In this document: positions 24,945-28,585 of the stretch, piece after piece
Position numbering within the stretch: the first letter of the stretch is position 1
How the letters are laid out: each line of letters opens with the position of its first letter
Source of the DNA: Candidatus Elulimicrobium sp.
GTDB taxonomy: Bacteria > Patescibacteriota > Minisyncoccia > Moranbacterales > UBA9337
Direction: 5' to 3'
NCBI GenBank assembly: GCA_020722485.1
Contig: DYKS01000001.1
Coordinates: 37,977-66,561 of the forward strand
DNA length: 28,585 nucleotides
Notes under the pieces: model-generated
Told to the model about the DNA's origin: nothing
Database searches by the model: none
Seen by the model: the letters and a program-made list of their open reading frames with translations, nothing else
Made by a program: the position numbers and the translations under genes

Positions 24945-25123
24945 TTTTCGGTTTTCGCTCCGCTCCGTCTTCCGCCCGCAAACTTTGAAGAAGTTTGCGT
25001 CCCAAAACAGAAAAATTTTCTCTACATTTTTTAAATTTTGCGCGCGCCCGATTTTTTTCAAAAAGGAAAAGAAAATTTTCTGTTTTGGATTTTTGCGAAA
25101 GCAAAAAAGCAGAAGCGGGGCTA
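24945..25123 (+). repeat. 179-bp inverted repeat, left copy
   Basis: The sequence from TTTTCGGTTTTCGCTCC to GAAGCGGGGCTA matches the reverse complement of 28350-28528 at 178 of 179 positions (25111 is the mismatch). It contains a 9-bp hairpin (CGCAAACTT-TGAAG-AAGTTTGCG), long arms around CCAAAACAGAAAA pairing with its complement at ~25068-25087, and a small TTTTGC-GAAA-GCAAAA hairpin. Short ORFs run through it in several frames on both strands and are not credible genes. Just outside (24927-24949) is a related hairpin with the same TGAAG loop. Confidence 0.95.
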
Positions 25124-25155
25124 GACAATTTATTTCTCTCTCTTTGTATTCTTGG

Positions 25156-25188
25156 CCGCCAGCGTCCCATCCAACCCAACGCTGGCGG
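25156..25188. other. GC-rich hairpin in an AT-rich spacer
   Basis: Perfect 10-bp arms CCGCCAGCGT and ACGCTGGCGG flank a 13-base loop of CCCATCCAACCCA. No T run follows on either strand, so it is not a plain terminator. It lies inside the repeat-bounded cassette, between the left repeat and the first ORF. The remaining bases from 25189 to 25309 are AT-rich and show no gene; a weak TTGCAA...TAAATT pair near 25215 could be a plus-strand promoter. Confidence 0.5.
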
Positions 25189-25309
25189 CGGCATGGAATT
25201 TTCTAGTGGCATATTGCAAAAAGGCAAATAATTTGCTAAATTATAGTTGTTCACCTACAACAAAATTTTTCGTGAGAAAACTGTCTATTCTATCCAATCA
25301 CAGGTAGTA

Positions 25310-25652
25310 ATGGGCAGTCGAGTTCCATGATTGGAATTCCTCAAAGCAAAGAGAAATAGCCATGCACATTGCCTCATCAGAAGTTGGCTTAAATGATGCG
25401 CTCGCTAATGATGAAAATAGGGAAAGTCGCAACATAACGGTAAATGACAACGATGCAAGATTGCTGATTTCCAAGAGCATGAAATTAATTGATTGGGTTA
25501 TTATAAAAATGCCAATAAGTTCAAATAAGACAATTTCAGGCGGAAAAGTATCATCGCTTGTTTTTATGGAATATGTCAGAAAAAATGATCCAAACAGCAT
25601 TAGCAATCTAGTTTCTTTCATATCTTCTCTGGATTTGTCTGATAAAAAATAA
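25310..25652 (+). pseudogene. unknown small protein ORF with a likely one-base frameshift near its start
   Basis: An open plus-strand frame of 96 codons starts at ATG 25362 (MHIASSEVGLNDALA). Upstream of this ATG the frame continues as AVEFHDWNSSKQREIA back to 25313, and the only start nearby, ATG at 25310, is one base out of frame at a GGG run. Removing one G gives a 113-residue protein beginning MAVEFHDWNSSKQ, with AGG 6 bases before it. The codons are purine-first (RNY) biased in this frame, which favours it over the 107-codon hydrophobic antisense frame. The product is polar and Ser/Asn-rich, with no recognised family. It ends 31 bp before the DUF2339 gene and may be in its transcript. 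Confidence 0.45.
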
Positions 25653-25683
25653 TCGCTATTGTAATAATTTTTTTAATAAACCT

Positions 25684-28236
25684 ATGTTCGAATTTATAAT
25701 CATCATATTGGGAATAGTTGTGCTCATCAAACTATCAAGTTTGGGGAATCGTATTAAGTGGCTGGAAAATGAAATTAAGGGATCAAAACCTGAGACAGAG
25801 AAGACCGCAATTCAGGCAAGTGTTCTCGCAAACGCTCAAGTCAAACAAGAAAGCATTATTGCGCAAAAGAAAGAGGAATTTTTAGTTGCGCCTCCAATAC
25901 CTCCAATTGCAAAAGAAGTAAAAAATGAAACCAAGGAAAATAATCGCGATCTTGAGTTTAAGTTGGGAAGCAAGGTTTTTACGGGAATCGGAGCTGTGGC
26001 GATTACATTAGGCATTGGATTTTTTCTTCGCTATGCTTTTGAAAATAATTTAATAACGGAAACAATGAGAGTTGTCTTGGGAATATTCGCTGGCGTTGTT
26101 ATGCTTGGTATTGGAGAATTTACGCGAAAAAAGTTTTCAACATATAGTCAGATTTTGACTGGTGGTGGATTGGGAATTCTATACCTGTCTTTATATGCAG
26201 CTTTTGGATATTATCACATCATGTCCCAATCTACGGCGTTTATTGGTATGGTGTTAATTACTGCGCTGGGTGTCTTTTTCGCTGTCCGTTATAATTCTTT
26301 GGTTCTGGCGATATTTTCACAGGTTGGTGGTTTTCTCACGCCAGAAATTTTATCAACAGGAGAAAATAATGCACATGCTCTTTTCTTATATATCGCATTG
26401 CTTGATCTGGGAATTTTTTCCATAGCTTGGTGGAAGCTATGGAGGTTGTTAGTGTTCATTGGGTTTACTGGAACGGCTTTAATGTATATAGGTTGGTTTG
26501 CTACTTTTTACAGCGAACCACAATTGGCTGTGGCTCAAGGATATGCCACCTTGTTTTTCGCCATTTTTATGGGCGTATTATTAGTTCATCATTTCATAAG
26601 AAAAGCCTCACAGAATTCAGGCGATCTTGTTTTAGTAACACTAAATTCAGGATTGTATTTTTTGGTGAGTTACGGAATTATTAACGAGCAACACCATAAT
26701 TTAATGGGACTTTTCACTGTTGCTTTGGCTGTTTTTCATTTCGCATTAGCTTTAATTGTGAAAAATAATAGCGAAATATCATCTCGTTTTAAACAGTTCT
26801 TAATAAGTATCGGAATAGTATTGGCAACTATTGCAATACCTATTCAATTTGACAAACACTGGATTACAATCGGTTGGGCAATTGAAGCCCTAGTTCTGAC
26901 TTATCTTGGTTTTCAAATAAAATCAAAATTGCTTAGAATTTTTGCAGATGGAATATATTTGATGTCATTTTTGCGCCTAATTTTTCTTGAGTCAACGCTT
27001 TCCGCAAACGCGACCCCATGGCTAAATGATCGCGTGTTCAGTTTTGTTTTTTGTATAATTTTATTTGCTTTGGCAGTAGTTCTTTATACGGGGAAGAAAG
27101 AGGAATTGGAAAAAGAAGAAGCTCCTATTATTTCTTTCCTAGCTCTTTTGACAGGCACAGCCTTTTTGGTTGGTGGTAGTTCTGAAATAATGGACTTTTT
27201 CTCGCATCACTGGCTCTCCGCTTTTTGGTCGGTAAGTTTCGCAATAGTTTTTGCTTGTGCGTTTCTCATTAAAAGTCTTCCAATTAGAATCTTTGCTTCG
27301 ATTGTTTCCCTTGTCGCATTAGTTCGCTTGTTGTTTATTGATATTGATGTGCCAAGCGGAACACATGCTTATTTCAATATTCGCGTTTGTCTGTTTTTAA
27401 TTTCCGCCCTTTCGGCAATGGCAGTATTTTTCTTGTATAAAGTTTTTCGAGAAAAAATCACACAAGAGGAATCAGCGATATCAATGTATGCTATCTCTAT
27501 TTATTCCTACATTCTAACGATCTGGTTGTTTAGCGCTGAAATTTTCGATTTTCATCCACAGTATTGGCTTCCAATAACATGGTCATTGATTGCGCTTTTG
27601 GCTGGCTGGATTTCTTTTCGAACGAAAAATATTGTTTTACGCTTGGCAACTTATATTACTTTTCTGGTTATCTTCTTTCGATTGCTAGGATTTGAAACCA
27701 ACATTGATCTCAAAATATATGTGCCGTTTTTCAATACTCGAATGTCATCGTTTATAGTTTCAACCTTATCCATGGGAATATTTCTGGCAATGCTCAAAAA
27801 AGCGGATATATCTAAAACTGAAAAACAAATTTCCTCCGGCGGTCTATTTTTGGCAACTAATTTTCTTTTAATATGGCTGGTGAGTGTTGAATTCTTGGAT
27901 TATTTTAGACAGCAATTCATCAAATTGCCAGAATATCTAAAATCTCAACAAAAAGATCGGTATGATAATTTAAAAAATGTTTCACTTTCGATTAGCTGGA
28001 CTGTTTATTCTATCGTCTTGCTTGTCTTGGGTATTCTGAAAAAATCCACAATTTCTCGATTGTTAGCAATCTTTATTTTTGGAATAGTCATTTTTAAAGT
28101 GTTTCTATTTGACACATCGAGTCTCAGCACATTATATAAATTCATTTCATTCCTAACTCTTGGGATGATATTATTACTCACAGGATTTCTTTACAACAGA
28201 TACAAGGATCGCATAATGGAATTTATTAAGGTATAG
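25684..28236 (+). CDS. DUF2339 large polytopic membrane protein
   Basis: An 850-residue protein. It has an N-terminal anchor (FIIIILGIVVLIKL), a short coiled-coil (LGNRIKWLENEIK), a polar linker to ~100, the diagnostic LGSKVFTGIGAVAITLGIGF plus FLRYAFENNLI segment, and then more than twenty hydrophobic helices to the end, including GGLGILYLSLYAAFGYY and ITIGWAIEALVLTYLGFQ. DUF2339 proteins are common in bacteria, but their function is unknown; a role in the cell envelope is often suspected. It is on the plus strand, opposite to nearly all its neighbours, and lies between the two 179-bp inverted repeats. No Shine-Dalgarno is seen. The stop is TAG. Confidence 0.85.
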   Translation: MFEFIIIILGIVVLIKLSSLGNRIKWLENEIKGSKPETEKTAIQASVLANAQVKQESIIAQKKEEFLVAPPIPPIAKEVKNETKENNRDLEFKLGSKVFTGIGAVAITLGIGFFLRYAFENNLITETMRVVLGIFAGVVMLGIGEFTRKKFSTYSQILTGGGLGILYLSLYAAFGYYHIMSQSTAFIGMVLITALGVFFAVRYNSLVLAIFSQVGGFLTPEILSTGENNAHALFLYIALLDLGIFSIAWWKLWRLLVFIGFTGTALMYIGWFATFYSEPQLAVAQGYATLFFAIFMGVLLVHHFIRKASQNSGDLVLVTLNSGLYFLVSYGIINEQHHNLMGLFTVALAVFHFALALIVKNNSEISSRFKQFLISIGIVLATIAIPIQFDKHWITIGWAIEALVLTYLGFQIKSKLLRIFADGIYLMSFLRLIFLESTLSANATPWLNDRVFSFVFCIILFALAVVLYTGKKEELEKEEAPIISFLALLTGTAFLVGGSSEIMDFFSHHWLSAFWSVSFAIVFACAFLIKSLPIRIFASIVSLVALVRLLFIDIDVPSGTHAYFNIRVCLFLISALSAMAVFFLYKVFREKITQEESAISMYAISIYSYILTIWLFSAEIFDFHPQYWLPITWSLIALLAGWISFRTKNIVLRLATYITFLVIFFRLLGFETNIDLKIYVPFFNTRMSSFIVSTLSMGIFLAMLKKADISKTEKQISSGGLFLATNFLLIWLVSVEFLDYFRQQFIKLPEYLKSQQKDRYDNLKNVSLSISWTVYSIVLLVLGILKKSTISRLLAIFIFGIVIFKVFLFDTSSLSTLYKFISFLTLGMILLLTGFLYNRYKDRIMEFIKV

Positions 28237-28285
28237 GGTAGGGCTATTTCCTTGCTAAATCCCCAAAAGGGAGGTATATTGATTT

Positions 28286-28325
28286 AAGCGTGCGCGAATG
28301 GGCGGAGCGAGTCAAGCACGCTTTT
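28286..28325 (+). terminator. intrinsic terminator after the DUF2339 gene
   Basis: Arms AAGCGTGC (28286-28293) and GCACGCTT (28316-28323) are followed by TTTT overlapping the stem end; the 22-base loop is GC-rich. It is 50 bp after the DUF2339 stop. The remainder of 28237-28349 has no gene I can support. Confidence 0.6.
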
Positions 28326-28349
28326 CCTTATAATAATATATCGAAACCG

Positions 28350-28528
28350 TAGCCCCGCTTCCGCTTTTTTGCTTTCGCAAAAATCCAAAACAGAAAATTT
28401 TCTTTTCCTTTTTGAAAAAAATCGGGCGCGCGCAAAATTTAAAAAATGTAGAGAAAATTTTTCTGTTTTGGGACGCAAACTTCTTCAAAGTTTGCGGGCG
28501 GAAGACGGAGCGGAGCGAAAACCGAAAA
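28350..28528 (-). repeat. 179-bp inverted repeat, right copy
   Basis: Reverse complement of 24945-25123 with one mismatch (28362). Its outer end touches the terminator of a minus-strand tRNA gene. Outside the matched segment the two flanks diverge at once, and no target-site duplication is evident. Confidence 0.95.
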
Positions 28529-28536
28529 AATTTCGG
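28518..28536 (-). terminator. short intrinsic terminator downstream of the tRNA gene
   Basis: On the minus strand CCGAAA-TTT-TTTCGG is followed by TTTT and lies 12 bases after the tRNA CCA end. The 5' arm is outside the repeat, while most of the 3' arm and the T run are inside its outer edge. Confidence 0.55.
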
Positions 28537-28548
28537 AAAGTTTAATAT

Positions 28549-28585
28549 TGGCACGGGATGAGGGAATCGAACCCCCGCCAAAGGT
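28549..28585 (-). tRNA. tRNA 3' part, cut by the window edge
   Basis: The minus strand reads a T arm (stem GGGGG/CCCTC with one G-U pair, loop TTCGATT), the 3' acceptor strand ATCCCGT, discriminator G73 and encoded CCA ending at 28549. The 5' part, including the anticodon, lies beyond the window, so the amino acid cannot be named. The preceding CCTTTGGC would fit either an ordinary variable loop or the end of a long one. Confidence 0.85.

Noticed and set aside
24849..25254. Several overlapping ORFs of 70-117 codons on both strands over the left repeat
   Set aside because: Open frames occur on both strands at once, are rich in Lys/Phe/Arg, and owe their length to the repeat's composition; the same peptide recurs in the right copy only because the DNA is repeated.
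25298..25621. 107-codon hydrophobic minus-strand ORF opposite the cassette ORF
   Set aside because: The plus-strand frame has the purine-first codon bias of coding sequence; the Phe/Ser/Leu-rich minus product is the usual antisense shadow.
28237..28349. Open frame coding for a peptide such as VREWAERVKHAFPYNNISKP after the DUF2339 gene
   Set aside because: It has no convincing start codon and lies across the terminator hairpin; too short to support.
28284..28581. Minus-strand ORFs of 64 and 89 codons at the right end
   Set aside because: They run through the right repeat, and the longer one also crosses the tRNA 3' end, so neither is a credible gene.
1..28585. CRISPR array, prophage genes, transposase or rRNA genes
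   Set aside because: No regularly spaced repeats, no recognisable phage structural, integrase or transposase motifs, and no rRNA-like segments were seen on either strand.

Overview
The window looks like a piece of a small, AT-rich bacterial chromosome, most likely from the Candidate Phyla Radiation (Patescibacteria, Parcubacteria-like). The support is a compact layout of mostly unlinked housekeeping genes, very short spacers, almost no Shine-Dalgarno sequences, an archaeal-size AspRS without the bacterial insertion domain, a eukaryote-like dimeric GlyRS, an isolated SpeD homologue and a large DUF2339 membrane protein. The phylum is an inference. TAA, TAG and TGA all end intact genes here, so the standard bacterial code applies and the UGA-to-Gly code of some CPR lineages does not.

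Nearly everything is read from the minus strand. In transcription order (right to left) the long minus-strand run is: rpsP; an L10-type leader with rplJ-rplL and a very strong hairpin terminator; a cysteine-rich unknown gene and a U32 peptidase-family gene; a 472-bp spacer holding two tiny ORFs and a terminator; glyS; a NIF3-family gene; a small gene broken by an in-frame amber codon; an M16 protease; an AI-2E family permease; rsmI; trxA-ispH; aspS; an MFS transporter; scpA-scpB-speD; a D-Ala-D-Ala carboxypeptidase; mraY; pgk; eno; and an O-antigen-ligase-like TPR protein. Only one gene inside this block, a small YdjM/DUF457-like membrane protein at 14.3 kb, is on the plus strand.

The right end differs. 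A 179-bp sequence at 24945-25123 recurs inverted at 28350-28528 with one mismatch. The pair encloses about 3.2 kb with two plus-strand genes: an apparently frameshifted 113-codon ORF and the 850-residue DUF2339 protein. Outside the right copy is the 3' end of a tRNA gene, cut by the window edge. The arrangement suggests an invertible or inserted cassette.

Together the genes cover parts of cell-wall synthesis and remodelling (mraY, carboxypeptidase, polymer ligase), lower glycolysis (pgk, eno), chromosome condensation (scpAB), translation (aspS, glyS, rplJL, rpsP, rsmI), isoprenoid synthesis (ispH) and redox (trxA). The points most worth a second look are the inverted-repeat cassette, the peptide-plus-terminator leader in front of glyS, the two genes with perfect AGGAGGA sites in an otherwise SD-poor window, three ORFs each broken by a single base, the orphan SpeD, and a PGK with a substituted catalytic arginine.
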